A DNA stretch of 64,000 nt from Paramoeba atlantica (lineage: Eukaryota > Discosea), in the NCBI GenBank assembly GCA_977017575.1, contig CDRNVI010000049.1, positions 372,001 through 436,000 of the forward strand. The letters run 5' to 3'. Position numbers and translations under genes: made by a program. Below are positions 36,992 to 47,424 of this stretch, in pieces (the first letter of the stretch is position 1; each line of letters begins with the position of its first letter). Under the pieces are notes generated by a model. That model saw nothing but the letters and a program-made list of their open reading frames with translations, did not search any database and was not told the DNA's origin.

Positions 36992-39628
36992 TTATGTTCC
37001 CCACCGCTTGGCGTTAAATACAGTAACACCCGTAAACTCTTCTTCCGGCGTCGAACATAAAATGGCCACACCTCGTACATTTCGTTTCTCATGTGACCCG
37101 TTCATTATTCTATTGCTGACTCTCGTGAAAGGAAAAGCTAGTCGAGCTTTTTGAATAGTATATATTTTTAATTCTGCTTCTTCAAAGTGAGTTTCTGCTG
37201 CAGCGTCGCCACTGTCTTCTGTGGCAGAAGGGCATTCGTCCGTCTTAGTTTGAAACCCGTGCCAGTGCGCATCGACACATGCTGTGTATTTCTGTCCAAG
37301 CGCAATTTTCGCAAAACCGTCCGGCCCGTATGCAAAAATGTTCGGCAATGAGCGGGAAAAAACCTCCGCAAAGAGTTCACCTTTTCCCGGCTTAAGAATA
37401 CTAACTTCGGGAGAAAGTATTACGGCTCGTATTCCCGAACCAGCACTCCTCTTTCCATTTTCTTGACGCAAACGGGTAGAATACACCAATTGACCCATCG
37501 ACGGGGAGCACAGTGAAATAAAGTTTAATTGTTGGTCACGCGAAAGGGTAACAATACCGGCAAGTTTTGAAGCGCATGCTTCTTGATCTTTTAACGAATT
37601 CGAATCAGGGTCAGCAGGTTCAGAAAACGGAACTAAAACAACATCTACGATCGCACTACTCTCAAAACAATCCACGGAATCCCTATCCCCCATCCGAATC
37701 CTTCCCGGAATTGCGGAGTACACCACCGTCCTCGTCCCCGCATCCCACACAAAAGCACAACTATTCCTATCTGTGATCGCGACCATGTTTTCAAAACAAA
37801 CCACACGCGACACACACTGGCTGCATGTGAGAACGGCGAATACCTCCCCGTTGGACGGCTCCACTCCCCACACCTTACCATCCGCACACCCGACGATCAG
37901 CACCCACTCTTGTGAGCCCACTGAGGCAAACCCCATTGTCGTGATCCCGCACACATTTCGGGAAATTCCTCTACTGGTGCCAAACCCCTCCGGAGCCGTA
38001 ATCGATACGTTTGAGGCCGAGGCCTCATGCACACGTATCACCCCCAGGGAGATATCCGTAGCATACGCCCCCCAGGTTGCATCACCCGACAACGCTACAC
38101 ATCGCACATTTCCAGGAAGCGCTTTTGTCGAAAACTGGGCCAACGTACGCACGCGTGTAGACGATGTAAGCTGCCACAGAAACAGTCCCGCTTTTCCAAT
38201 CCCCAACACCAAAGGACGACAACCCTCGGAAGAACCATACCCAACCGCATACCCTTGACCAGGGTGAACCGCAATCTCATGTTTCGCCACATTCCCCCTC
38301 ATCTCCAGCCAGCTACGCCCAAACATCTCACGAAACCCCTCCTCACGGTTCGTCACAAAAAGCTCTCCATCTAAACCGGCAGAAATCACACAAAAAGAAC
38401 CAGAAGCGGAACCAGCAGAACCACCAGAACCCGCCCTACTCGTCACACAGGTCACATCATTCCAATGGACCCTTCGGGTGCGTCGTCCCACCCGCCACCC
38501 CTTCCCCCCCTCCCCCTCAGCCTCCAGCGTCACCACATCCCGTGCCACCCCGACCCCCACCACGGTCGTGTCCCCCACGAAGGCGACACTCAGCATTGCA
38601 GCCCTCGAGAGGTGAAAGCTGTGGGAGACGAACCCCGCGGCGGTGTCACACACAAAGAGGTCCCCGGTGTGGGTGCCGGCCACCGCGATGGAGGGGTGGG
38701 AGGGGTGGGAGGCCAGGCAGAGGACAGAGGGGACCGTAGGGGGCGTAGTGTGGCCGGCTGCTGCTTTTTGTCCTGCCACACGGAGCAGGATGCTTTTTGA
38801 GGGACGGATGACAAGGGAGGAAGCACGGCCGATTCGTGTGGTGTTGGTTGTTGTTGTGTTGGTTGTTGTTGCTGTGTTGGTTAACGACAACGATGGATCC
38901 TTCTTTGTGGTCTCGATAAACCGCAGGGTATCAAACACTTGTACACAGCCGTAGTTGTCCCCGAGGAGGAAGGTGGCCCCGTGGGGGGAGGGGGCGACAC
39001 AGAGTGCGGCGGTGGCGCTGGGGTGCTTGGTGCCGACCCCGCGGAGGGTGAAGTGTTGGGAGGGGTCGAATACCCGAGTGGTGCCGTCCTCACAGGCGGT
39101 GAGGAGGTAATGGGGGAGGGAGGGGGGAGGGGAGGTTGTGGGGTTGTGGGGAGAAGCATGATTTTGTTGTGGGGGTTGAAAGGTAAGGGTTGTGGCATGA
39201 AAGAAGCCGCCTCCAGAAGGGGGGGTGAGGACTTCTTTTAAAACTAGAGAGCGTGCATCGTAGATGAGGAACTGGCCGGAGAGAGTGGCAGCGACCAGAG
39301 ATTCCATTAGCATTGATGCAGAGGCGGTCTCATCTTCCACCATCTCCTGTACACTTTGCGTCGTGGGAGAGGAGACGCACCAGAGAAGGGACCGGATGGT
39401 AACGGATTTCAGACCGCTGGCTTGGACGGCAGGGCGGAAAGGGGTGTAGTTTTTGGCGGTTTTGTCGGATTCGTACTCGACAAGCCTAGATGTGTCCGCC
39501 GTTCGTGTCCATATTTCAATACCCCCGTCATCTCGAACCAGTGCAAGTCGTAGACCGGAGTGGTCGAGGGAAAGAGTGGTTATCCCAACGGGTGGACGGT
39601 GTACCGGTAACTGGCGAATAGATATCAT
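36992..39628 (-). CDS. UTP4-like WD40 protein (ribosome small-subunit processome)
   Basis: 878 aa with many WD40-type blades. The N-terminus, VHRPPVGITTLSLDHSGLRL then ALVRDDGGIEIWTR, follows the UTP4/Cirhin pattern (short N-term, then SNRLAVSRTDGTVEIY), and the next blade LTACEDGTTRVFD matches LLVGCEDGSVKLF. UTP4 is a t-UTP component of the SSU processome, acting on pre-18S rRNA in the nucleolus. Ser/Thr/Gly-rich inserts of low complexity fall between blades, in a C-rich coding stretch at about 38.4-39.2 kb. Confidence 0.7.
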   Translation of the reverse strand: MISIRQLPVHRPPVGITTLSLDHSGLRLALVRDDGGIEIWTRTADTSRLVEYESDKTAKNYTPFRPAVQASGLKSVTIRSLLWCVSSPTTQSVQEMVEDETASASMLMESLVAATLSGQFLIYDARSLVLKEVLTPPSGGGFFHATTLTFQPPQQNHASPHNPTTSPPPSLPHYLLTACEDGTTRVFDPSQHFTLRGVGTKHPSATAALCVAPSPHGATFLLGDNYGCVQVFDTLRFIETTKKDPSLSLTNTATTTNTTTTNTTRIGRASSLVIRPSKSILLRVAGQKAAAGHTTPPTVPSVLCLASHPSHPSIAVAGTHTGDLFVCDTAAGFVSHSFHLSRAAMLSVAFVGDTTVVGVGVARDVVTLEAEGEGGKGWRVGRRTRRVHWNDVTCVTSRAGSGGSAGSASGSFCVISAGLDGELFVTNREEGFREMFGRSWLEMRGNVAKHEIAVHPGQGYAVGYGSSEGCRPLVLGIGKAGLFLWQLTSSTRVRTLAQFSTKALPGNVRCVALSGDATWGAYATDISLGVIRVHEASASNVSITAPEGFGTSRGISRNVCGITTMGFASVGSQEWVLIVGCADGKVWGVEPSNGEVFAVLTCSQCVSRVVCFENMVAITDRNSCAFVWDAGTRTVVYSAIPGRIRMGDRDSVDCFESSAIVDVVLVPFSEPADPDSNSLKDQEACASKLAGIVTLSRDQQLNFISLCSPSMGQLVYSTRLRQENGKRSAGSGIRAVILSPEVSILKPGKGELFAEVFSRSLPNIFAYGPDGFAKIALGQKYTACVDAHWHGFQTKTDECPSATEDSGDAAAETHFEEAELKIYTIQKARLAFPFTRVSNRIMNGSHEKRNVRGVAILCSTPEEEFTGVTVFNAKRWGT

Positions 39629-40110
39629 GAAGTCGAAAATTATTCAAAGAATTCTTTTGTCATTTCCTTTTAAAAAAGCATTACATAAAAACATTTATGG
39701 TCCCTGAGAAATATTGTTCAAATTACATCGTACTATACAACACCAATAATTTGTAGTATAGTATATTATTCGAATCAACAAACTCAAGTTTGATGGCAAG
39801 TATGAAATAATAGCTCTGCTGACTCTGCTAATTCGGCATATTCCACAGCTGCGGATTTTTTCAACACCACTTATGACGTGCTGTGACGAATTCGCAAGCA
39901 AAAAACGAAAGTGACAATTATCATGCAGTGTGTTTCTGAACACAAAAGCAGAGCTTTAGAGCAAAATACCAAGTCGCGCATTGCTCTAAATTGGAAGAAA
40001 CTAAATAATAGAAACCAAACTCATAGGGAAAACCTTGGCTTTACAAATAGGTTCAAATAGGTGTTCTCTACTGCTCCACGTACATACCAGAACCTACTTT
40101 GAGCGGGCTG
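39629..40110. other. Intergenic spacer
   Basis: AT-rich; an 82-codon frame on the minus strand (39695-39943) has no coding look. Nothing else recognised. Confidence 0.3.
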
Positions 40111-40416
40111 TCAATGTAAAAAAGAAAACAACTCTTGCAAGTAGTAAATCATCTCAATTCGTTGTCTTTGATAATGTTCCTTAAGATCAGCAACAACCTT
40201 AGCTCTCGCGTGCTGCACAGAAATTTCATTTTTCCGTAAGCTTTCTAGTAATTCCCTTTGCTGCAGAAGTGTAATAAAAGATGCTGGTTGCATCAGTTCC
40301 TCGGAAAATGATTGATATAATTGTTTCAAAGTGTTGAATTCATCCCATTCATTTGTGTGGACGAAATCACTAAATAACAAATCGGGTGTCTCAGTCTTAA
40401 TCCTGCGACCGGTCAT
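40111..40416 (-). CDS. Small helical protein, unknown
   Basis: 101 aa, ATG start. Almost entirely predicted helical with heptad-like hydrophobics (FITLLQQRELLESLRKNE, HARAKVVADLKEHYQ). I do not recognise it. Position next to the UTP4-like gene gives no clue. Confidence 0.5.
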   Translation of the reverse strand: MTGRRIKTETPDLLFSDFVHTNEWDEFNTLKQLYQSFSEELMQPASFITLLQQRELLESLRKNEISVQHARAKVVADLKEHYQRQRIEMIYYLQELFSFLH

Positions 40417-40912
40417 ATCGTATACTTCTGTATATTTAATACTCGTATATGAATGTAGTGTTAAATGTTATTCTACGTTCATTAAATGTATCAGCATTCT
40501 GTAAATATTTTTTTTTGCCGCTTCGTTAAACACTGGGTATTTTCAATTTAGAAGTCACTCATGTTGCTAGCTTCGCGTTCGGGCGGGCAAATGATTTCCT
40601 TTTCTAAAAAATTCGAACTAAAAATTCGAATTATCCAAATCTTTCCGGATTGCTCCGGACGGTCGCTGGTAAACCAGACCCTTCACAGACAGATTTCGAA
40701 GTTCCGAGGCCTCCTTTACTAGTTTCTGTTTCTCCAAGGCGGCACCAATGTGCTGTTACCAGCACGCTGCGTCGACGAATTGTAAGTCAACACGGCTTAC
40801 CCAAGAAGTTTAAAACAAATGTGGTTTCTCGTAGAGTGTCTCAAATCATCAAAAATACCAGGGGTCTCAAAATATATATTATAAACCCCCGTTCATATAA
40901 ACCGTTCATATA
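40417..40912. other. Spacer with short TIR-like repeats
   Basis: Next to the Tc1 element left end, 40880-40912 holds extra short copies of its end sequence (TATAAACCCCCG, TATAAACCG). Otherwise nothing recognised. Confidence 0.4.
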
Positions 40913-40914
40913 TA

Positions 40915-42241
40915 AACCCCTCGACACGAATAAAGCACCCCCCTTTATTTTTTGCGTGCGGGGTCCCATGGGGGTTGCAGCACCACTTTATCGTCCAGAA
41001 TTTTGATATCTGCACGTTCACGGGGTTTTTAGCTTCATTTAAAACTTTTGAAAAAATCAGTTTCAGAAATATTTTTTTTCTAAACTTTCATGGTAAAATC
41101 CAAGTACCGTCCCCCAAAGGGGGGGATGACCCCTATAGGTAAGACATTATTGCGCCTGAGGTTCGAGGACGGTGTCCCAAAGAAGCAACTTGCACGAGAA
41201 TTTAATATTTCTGTAAAATATGTGAGGCAATATCTGAAAGCAAAAGAAACCAATAAAACCAAAATATTTACACCGAAAGAAAATATTTTGCGTCGCAGAA
41301 AAAAAATAGTAACCATTATTTCACCAAAAGACCTTGCTGGAGTGCCGAAACACAGCAGCGCTAGATGCATTTCGGGGAGATTGAGTAAAAAGGGGGTACA
41401 TGTCACAAAACGCACTGTTTAACGTGACTTAAAAGCAATGAAATATACTTATTCCCCACGCCCGGTTGCTATGGCGTTGACCGAACGTCGGAAGGCTAAA
41501 AGGGTTGAGTTTGCCTTAGCATGGAATGGAGATTCACGCATAATTGTATTTTCTGATGAAAAAATCTTTGATGCAAATGATATGCGTAAAAAAATGTGGG
41601 TTGCCCCGGGCGAAAAGGCTGCTCCAAGGCAGAAAATGCGTTGGGCCCCAAAATGCCATGTGTGGGGTGCCATTGGAGTTGGGTGGCGTTATCTAGCTAT
41701 TCTTCCCAATGACAGCTCAATTATGAGCGAAACGTATATTAAAACCCTGCGTAAGACTCCTTTCCCCCGCAATTTTATTTTTCAACAAGATGGAGCAGGC
41801 GCACACACTGCAAAAATGACAAAGTCTTATCTTTTTGAATCAGAAATTCAGCATATCAAAAATTGGCCTGCCAACTCACCTGACCTCAATCCTATAGAAA
41901 ATGTATGGGAAATGATACAGCAACGAGTATGTGGAATGAACCCCTCCAGTACTACTTCGCTTATTAGGTGTGTAAAAAAAGCATTTAAAGTAATCCCCCG
42001 AAGGCAAATAAATAAAACTGTTTTAAGCTTCGATCGTCGACTAGAAGCCTGCGTAAAGTGCAAGGGAGAAAAAGTGAAAAAGTGGTAATCGTCTACTTAT
42101 ATTTTACCTTATTCACCCCAGGACAATTTTACAAGGTGCGCAAAGTCTATTCACTGAGATCTGCAAAATGCCACAAGAATTAGCTCAGACGGACTTACCA
42201 TACAAATTTTAGAGGGGGGTGCTTTATTGTGTCGAGGGGTT
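40915..42241 (+). mobile_element. Tc1/mariner-type DNA transposon, 1327 bp, with transposase
   Basis: Inverted ends of about 30 bp (left AACCCCTCGACACGAATAAA; right its near-match, lacking one base) flank the element, with TA on both sides (40913-40914 and 42242-42243). The size is typical for Tc1/mariner. The transposase region runs on the plus strand, against the host genes. The ends are nearly perfect, so insertion is recent. Confidence 0.9.
41090..42088 (+). pseudogene. Tc1/mariner transposase with one in-frame stop
   Basis: One reading frame covers the entire protein and is interrupted only by TAA at 41420-41422. N-terminal part: helix-turn-helix DNA-binding region (PKKQLAREFNISVKYVRQYL). 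After the stop the frame continues RDLKAMKYTYS. DDE motifs: VFSDEKIF, FQQDGAGAHTAK, and SPDLNPIENVWE. Counting residues between the second Asp and the Glu gives 35 (DD35E), where classical Tc1 has 34. With one point change it is a near-intact source gene. Confidence 0.88.
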
Positions 42242-42265
42242 TAAACCCCCGCTATATAATTTATA

Positions 42266-43188
42266 AACCCCCGCTCACGAATAAGTCACCCCCCTCTTTT
42301 TTTTGAACAACGAGGCTTAGGGGGGTTGCCGCACCACTTTTTCGTTCAAAATTTTGAGATCTGCACGTTCCCGCTGTTTTTAGACCTCTTCACAGATAAC
42401 AAATTAAAACTCATTTTTTAATGACGTTTTTACATAGTCATGCCAATATTACCCGAAAAATCTCATATTCTTCGACCAGGGGGGGAGAAGGGGGTCAACA
42501 TGAAAATGGTGTCACAGATCTTCGCTAGGGGAACGAGATCTCTCGATTGCAACAAAAATGATGAAAAACAGATAACAAACATTCAATTTTTCACGTGGTG
42601 GAATATTTGTCTTCGATTGGTTCTTTCTTGAAACGGTGATAAATCAACTTTTTTAAGCTGTCCCCTTTACTTTTTGCTTGAAGGGGCCTAAGGGGGTTAA
42701 GATATCATTTTCTCGTTCAAAATTCTGAGATCTACACGTTCCCACCACTTTTAGATCATTTTAGAAACTGAAAAAAAAAATATTTTTAGGTTCTATTTTT
42801 TTGTATTGTCATACCACACTAATTTAACAAAACAAACACTCCGCGGCCAGGGGGCACAATTGGGTCAATATTAAAAAATAGCGGCAAAGATCCTTGCTAG
42901 GAGAATGAGGTCTCTCGTTTGCAACAAAAATCAGCAAAAACGGACAAAAATAATTGAATTTCTCATGGGAGGAGAAGATTTATTTTGTCAAAGTGTGAGA
43001 AATTGGTCTCTTGAAAAATGTGAAGAAAGTGATAATACACCTATCGGATGCACGCATTTGAGAGTCTTGGTTCCATGCTATGGCGCGCAAAGTCTTTGTG
43101 TTGGGAACAGTAAAATGCAACAAAAATGAGCTCAAACGGACGCTTGGCTGAAAAGTTAGAGGGGGTGACTTTTCGCTGTGGGGGGGTT
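42266..43188. mobile_element. Non-autonomous relative of the Tc1 element, about 923 bp
   Basis: It begins AACCCCCGCTCACGAATAAG and ends with a near inverted match, just 24 bp after the autonomous element. The first 100 bp and the last 90 bp resemble the outer non-coding parts of its neighbour (shared TGCACGTTC and CGCGCAAAGTCT-like steps), but the transposase is absent. Inside, a segment of about 370 bp is duplicated in tandem with divergence (GTTCAAAATT at about 42344 and 42715; GTCAA(C/T)A at about 42494 and 42864). Exact ends are approximate. Confidence 0.75.
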
Positions 43189-43572
43189 ATATATATATTT
43201 GTAGTATTTGAAAAAAAAAATAGTACTATATAGTACTATACTCCTCTTCTCATTAATTTCTATAAATGCCATTCCTAATTTTTCAGGTTGCGCGGTGGTA
43301 GTTTTCAACGGGAAGCGCGCAGCCTGAGTGACTTCTAAGTTGAAAACAACCACCGAGTTTAACGAAGAGCCTGATTTTTATAGCCCGAAAAGCATTTTTG
43401 TCGCAGAGATAGAGAAATTGTGCTCCTCTAGTTTGTAGAATACAGATCTCCGGGAGGTCACCTCTCTAACGGCGTTTTCTTCCTTCTCTTCGCCGAAATT
43501 GAAAACAACGTACCAAATTCGAGGTAGCATCTTGAATAATACAATTTTTATTTATTAGCATAAAGGATTTTT
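43189..43572. other. Spacer with a hairpin repeat
   Basis: Starts with a TATATATA tract and a doubled TAGTACTATA (about 43221-43242), then holds the 63-bp hairpin repeat at 43293-43355. No gene is supported. Confidence 0.4.
43293..43355. repeat. Hairpin repeat, copy 1
   Basis: Arms CGGTGGTAGTTTTCAAC (43293-43309) and GTTGAAAACAACCACCG (43339-43355) pair across a loop with AAGCGCGCAGC. The same layout recurs at 48.8 kb, so this is a repeat family, MITE- or SINE-like. Confidence 0.75.
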
Positions 43573-43839
43573 TTATTGCTCGGCCAATGAATCCCTTTGC
43601 AATCGCTCAGCGCGAAGCTTCTCCGTGTGCTCTACCATTGTGGGATGAGTCATTCCAACAAATTTTCCTTGTTCGTCGTACACGGGTACAATTTCAGGCT
43701 TTTTTAACCGTGGAAACGATGTTCTCCGATTCCCTAACATATACATAAGACCACCGAATGTAGCTATAACATATAGGGCCGGGAGATGATATCTCAACTT
43801 TCTCCAACCCCGCATATTTTCGTATTCTTTCAATACCAT
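43573..43839 (-). CDS. Small single-span membrane protein, unknown
   Basis: The first ATG (43839) gives 88 aa, MVLKEYENMRGWRKL. A membrane span lies at about 20-36 (LPALYVIATFGGLMYML), followed by a basic and then charged C-terminal segment. It resembles inner-membrane accessory subunits of mitochondrial complexes in shape only. Confidence 0.55.
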   Translation of the reverse strand: MVLKEYENMRGWRKLRYHLPALYVIATFGGLMYMLGNRRTSFPRLKKPEIVPVYDEQGKFVGMTHPTMVEHTEKLRAERLQRDSLAEQ

Positions 43840-44082
43840 GGAAGTTTTGGTAGCAAAAGGTTTTATGGAGAAAGAAACGATATAATCCTCCACTAACCAG
43901 ACTTATACATACACAATTACACACACACACAATTATACTTGTACGTTGCGATGATTGTATAACTACCGCTCTACCCTCGATTTTTCAAAAAAACGTGTAA
44001 AATAAAGAGCGAAAAAATAAAGAGAAACACAGTAATATCGTCACCCCCCTCACTTGTTATTTTACCTATAACAAGATTACAT

Positions 44083-44853
44083 TCATAATCTAGAAGAAAA
44101 AAGCTTTGCAATCGTTTCTTCTAGCTGCCTCTCGTCAAGTTTTTCGGAGATCTGCAGCACATGACTAACCGTAAGAATGGTTTCCGTGGTATCTGCATGC
44201 ACCCAAACCCGGCCATTCAACCCTATCGCCACTTCAAATCGTGCGGCGCGTGACAACGCCTCCAGTACCGCGCTTTTGTCACGCAGCAGGTGTCGGGCAT
44301 AGTGTGGGGAGACCGCGACCACGTTCCCCCCTTTCAAGGCCCCAAACTCCCCCTCCCCCGTGACCCAATCCTTGTGAGCCACCCCCACAGAGGCACAGCA
44401 GATAATCTCGGGTTCCATGTCTCGATACGCGGTAAGCACACGGGCGTAGATCGTGTCCCCGGGATAGAGCCTCGGTCGGTTCTGCCGCGTTGCTCCATCA
44501 AACCCCACGTGACTGAGCACCGCGTTGTGGGCAGTGTTGACATCCACCACGTAGGACCCGGAGACGTCTTTTTGGACGACTCCGACCACCAAGTCCCCCT
44601 CTGCTGGGAGGTAGATACGCCCCCGTGTGCGCACGCTCACGGTGACGGCATACGTTCCCTGTGTGGGAGGCAGCGCAGAGGATTCCACAGAGAGAATCCC
44701 AGCCTTCGTGCAAATTAAAGTAGGAAATTCAGCGCTTTCTGAAGATGCACGATGCATGACGCCATCTCCCAGAGTGACTTCGCCACTGGTAGAGAGCTCG
44801 GCGATGATGTCCCCCGGCAGCACAACGCTGCCGGAGGCAAGAGAGAGATTCAT
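44083..44853 (-). CDS. RRP40: RNA exosome cap subunit RRP40 (EXOSC3)
   Basis: The ATG at 44853 gives 256 aa. The family order is clear: VVLPGDII (N-terminal domain), YLPAEGDLVVGVV and VDVNTAHNAVLSHVGF (S1 domain), GATRQNRPRLYPGDTIYARV, DMEPEIICCA, then a KH-type domain with FEVAIGLNGRVWVHADT, matching the EXOSC3 GMNGRIWVKA. It caps the exosome and guides RNA into the core. A pyrimidine tract and AG lie about 10 nt upstream. RRP45 is in the same window, not adjacent. Confidence 0.93.
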   Translation of the reverse strand: MNLSLASGSVVLPGDIIAELSTSGEVTLGDGVMHRASSESAEFPTLICTKAGILSVESSALPPTQGTYAVTVSVRTRGRIYLPAEGDLVVGVVQKDVSGSYVVDVNTAHNAVLSHVGFDGATRQNRPRLYPGDTIYARVLTAYRDMEPEIICCASVGVAHKDWVTGEGEFGALKGGNVVAVSPHYARHLLRDKSAVLEALSRAARFEVAIGLNGRVWVHADTTETILTVSHVLQISEKLDERQLEETIAKLFSSRL

Positions 44854-45004
44854 TTTTTCAACTGATTTCTTACAAAAACGAATATAAATATGAAATGTTG
44901 TTCGAGCTACATGAAAAAAATATTCGAAAGTATTGGGCATTTGCGGTCTATTTTGCCTACTGCATATCGCTAAACTGTACAAAAATGCTTTTTGTAAGAA
45001 TGAT

Positions 45005-45156
45005 CGTATTGTTTTATCAATTTTAAAATTTTCAGCGTCTTGTTAGGTAGCAAACTCGGTTGGGTCATCAGATGTATGCATTGTATGCACACATTTATGA
45101 CAAATGCCTCGAGAAATCATCACGAAGAATAAAATAAAATAGAACACGCACTCCAA
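45005..45156. repeat. Direct repeat, copy A
   Basis: About 150 bp including TAGGTAGCAAACTCGGTTGG and AAATGCCTCGAGAAATCATC. It returns 466 bp downstream with few differences. Confidence 0.85.
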
Positions 45157-45253
45157 TGAATTTTGATGTTCATGCACCCGTTGGCGCAGAGATACAGCCC
45201 TTGATGCGACGGCCTCAATGATGGATGTCGCACCAAGGGGTATTTGGCACGGA

Positions 45254-45404
45254 CTCTGTCGGTAGAGGGGGTCCAGGCAACTCGCTCTCATTTTACGCAG
45301 CTGGAGGAGCGTGCTGCAACCGACTCGGTCTCAGTCGGTAGAGGTGGTCCAGGCAACTCACCACCTCTTTACACAGCCGGAGAGGCGCACTGCAACCGAC
45401 CGCT
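45254..45404. repeat. 76-bp tandem doublet between the direct repeats
   Basis: Two units, each with GTCGGTAGAGG, GGTCCAGGCAACTC and TGCAACCGAC steps; period 76. Units have diverged in the middle. No coding or tRNA-type box was recognised. Confidence 0.75.
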
Positions 45405-45470
45405 GCCTCGGGATGAGACGGAGAAGAGCCACGCCCAGTGGTCCTCCTTTTTGAAAGTAAGGTCGTAATA

Positions 45471-45620
45471 CGACGTATTGTTTATGAATCCTAAAATTTC
45501 AGCGTATTGTTAGGTAGCAAACTCGGTTGGCTCATCAGATGTATGCATTGTATGCACACATTTATGACAAATGCCTCGAGAAATCATCACGAAGAATATG
45601 AAATAGAGCACCCATTTCAA
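45471..45620. repeat. Direct repeat, copy B
   Basis: Second copy of the 150-bp repeat, same orientation. The copies differ by a few substitutions and small indels. Confidence 0.85.
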
Positions 45621-46482
45621 TTAAAAACGTTCCTTTTGTTACGAAGTTCCAAAGTGACTCTGCCAAACTTGCCAACACTTGATTTTATACGCCATTTGCA
45701 CCTTGTTGACCCTTTTTATTAGCCATGTCGTTCCTTCTCCATGCGTCCGCTGATGCAGCCAGGCTCGACCGGAGAACCGTAGAAAGAGGGGGAAAGATAC
45801 TTTCTCGCGAGTAGCAGCTAACGCTACAGTTAATAATATTACAGGCACCACACAACAAGAGTAGGATGCGATTGATCGCCTCAAAATCAAGTTGATAACG
45901 CTTCACGGACCCGACCTCCACTACATGGAAACACATGCATGGGACACATGAGAGACGTGCATGTACATGTAAACACGAGAGGAACACGAAAGGAATAATG
46001 CACAAAAAAACAAGACCCTGTTGCCTCGCCTGCACAGCTTAAAACTAACGCAAACTCTCACGCAACACGATCCATGATCTTATCAGCAGGAGACTGTCAT
46101 CCATACAAGAAAATGTTGATTCATTAGTAAGGGAAAACTGGATGGCACACGCGGATGAAAAAGGCTATTTCTATCCTTTCTCGATTGTCTGCGAGGTCAG
46201 AGCCTTCGAATAATGTCGGATGGTGCGTCGGGTGATGGAACTTAGCGATCCCAGCCTTCCGAGTAAATTCTGTGTATGAATACCTAAAGTGACATTACTC
46301 GGAGTACTATACTAATTACAGAATTGATGCTTTATTCTTTTAACATGTAACCTAGAGAGTCGAATTAAGAGCCAAAGGCAGAAAGACGGCAAATTTCGAA
46401 AATGCTTAGAGCGCTATACTGTAGTGATTTCTGCCAATGTAGTACATTGGACTTATAGTTTTACAAAACCATAATGTAAAGA

Positions 46483-47085
46483 TTATTGTCCTCTCCTTTG
46501 AAATCGAGTGCTTTGCTGTTCTGTACTTACGAAGTGAGACGCTGTATTTATCCCTTTACTTGTCAAAAAAGATTCATATTCCTCATCGGTGGGTATTTGC
46601 CTAATAGAATCTGCACTATTTGACCCCCCTCTTTCATTTGCTGGTGGATATACTTCTTTCAAAATCGCAGTCGAACTTGCGTTATTACTATCATCACTGC
46701 AAACAGGAAATGGTCCATCCTTACCGTAGCGCCAATATTTCGAAAAATATGCCCAGGCCAAAAGAATTCCGGACACCGATTTCGCGTCAGCCACTTCGAT
46801 ATCCGCGTCCGATAAATTCTGTAGCTCTTTCCAGGCAAATAACAAAATCGCCTTTCTATCGGTTGTTTCGGCTTTTAAGTGTAATCTTTTCAGATGTCCC
46901 AATCTAACAGCAATGCCAGATGAAAACTTTTTTACACTATCGGTATTACTCGGTTCACTTGAAGTTTCTTTTGCGTTATGAATTAATGGTGAAGATTTTA
47001 GCGACCCTGAGTAAAATTGATAGGAAGACCGTATTAGAAGTCTATCACTGCATTTCATCCGAAAGGCCGTACGGTACAGGTTCAT
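46483..47085 (-). CDS. Unknown protein, probable mitochondrial
   Basis: 200 aa. The N-terminus (MNLYRTAFRMKCSDRLLIRS) is basic and hydrophobic with few acids, as in mitochondrial signals. Residues about 55-120 are predicted helical, with a modestly hydrophobic AKSVSGILLAWAYFSKYW stretch. The C-terminus is Ser/Asn-rich. I recognise no family. Confidence 0.5.
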   Translation of the reverse strand: MNLYRTAFRMKCSDRLLIRSSYQFYSGSLKSSPLIHNAKETSSEPSNTDSVKKFSSGIAVRLGHLKRLHLKAETTDRKAILLFAWKELQNLSDADIEVADAKSVSGILLAWAYFSKYWRYGKDGPFPVCSDDSNNASSTAILKEVYPPANERGGSNSADSIRQIPTDEEYESFLTSKGINTASHFVSTEQQSTRFQRRGQ

Positions 47086-47424
47086 GTTACCAAATATACT
47101 CCTTACAATATACCTGCTTTACACAAGATAAACTACTAGAAATGCTCCGCCGTTCAATTACACATTGATGGTAATATGGTTGGTTAAGAGAAGACTAATT
47201 TTTTGACTTGGGTTTAAAAGGAAAGGAAATCAAGAAGGAAAAGTCACACACTGATAATAATCAAAGCCAATGGAAGGATTAAAGTCGCGGAAACGCAGAG
47301 CGTGTTGCACTCCGATATGCAAGAAGCAGCTCTAGTAATACAACTCTAGCAACTTTATGCATTCTGCGGGCGAAACGTCCACGTAGAATCAAAAGGCAAA
47401 CTGAGAACAATGTGATCAAATTAG
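47086..47424. other. Intergenic spacer
   Basis: No gene or repeat recognised. Confidence 0.3.

Larger units (their letters stand above)
44854..46482. other. 1.6-kb intergenic region with direct and tandem repeats
   Basis: Contains the 150-bp direct-repeat pair and a 76-bp doublet described separately. The stretch 45.7-46.48 kb has open frames only without ATG support. No gene or RNA gene recognised. Confidence 0.5.

Noticed and set aside
41420-41422. In-frame TAA as a reassigned codon
   Set aside because: TAA ends OLA1 and other host genes here, so it is a stop; the transposase is simply broken at that point.
45005-45620. Short LTR-type element from the direct repeats
   Set aside because: No primer-binding site, polypurine tract or coding part was recognised, and the interior is only about 314 bp.
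45685-46035. 116-codon minus-strand frame
   Set aside because: No ATG start (GTG), no family, sits in a repeat-rich spacer.
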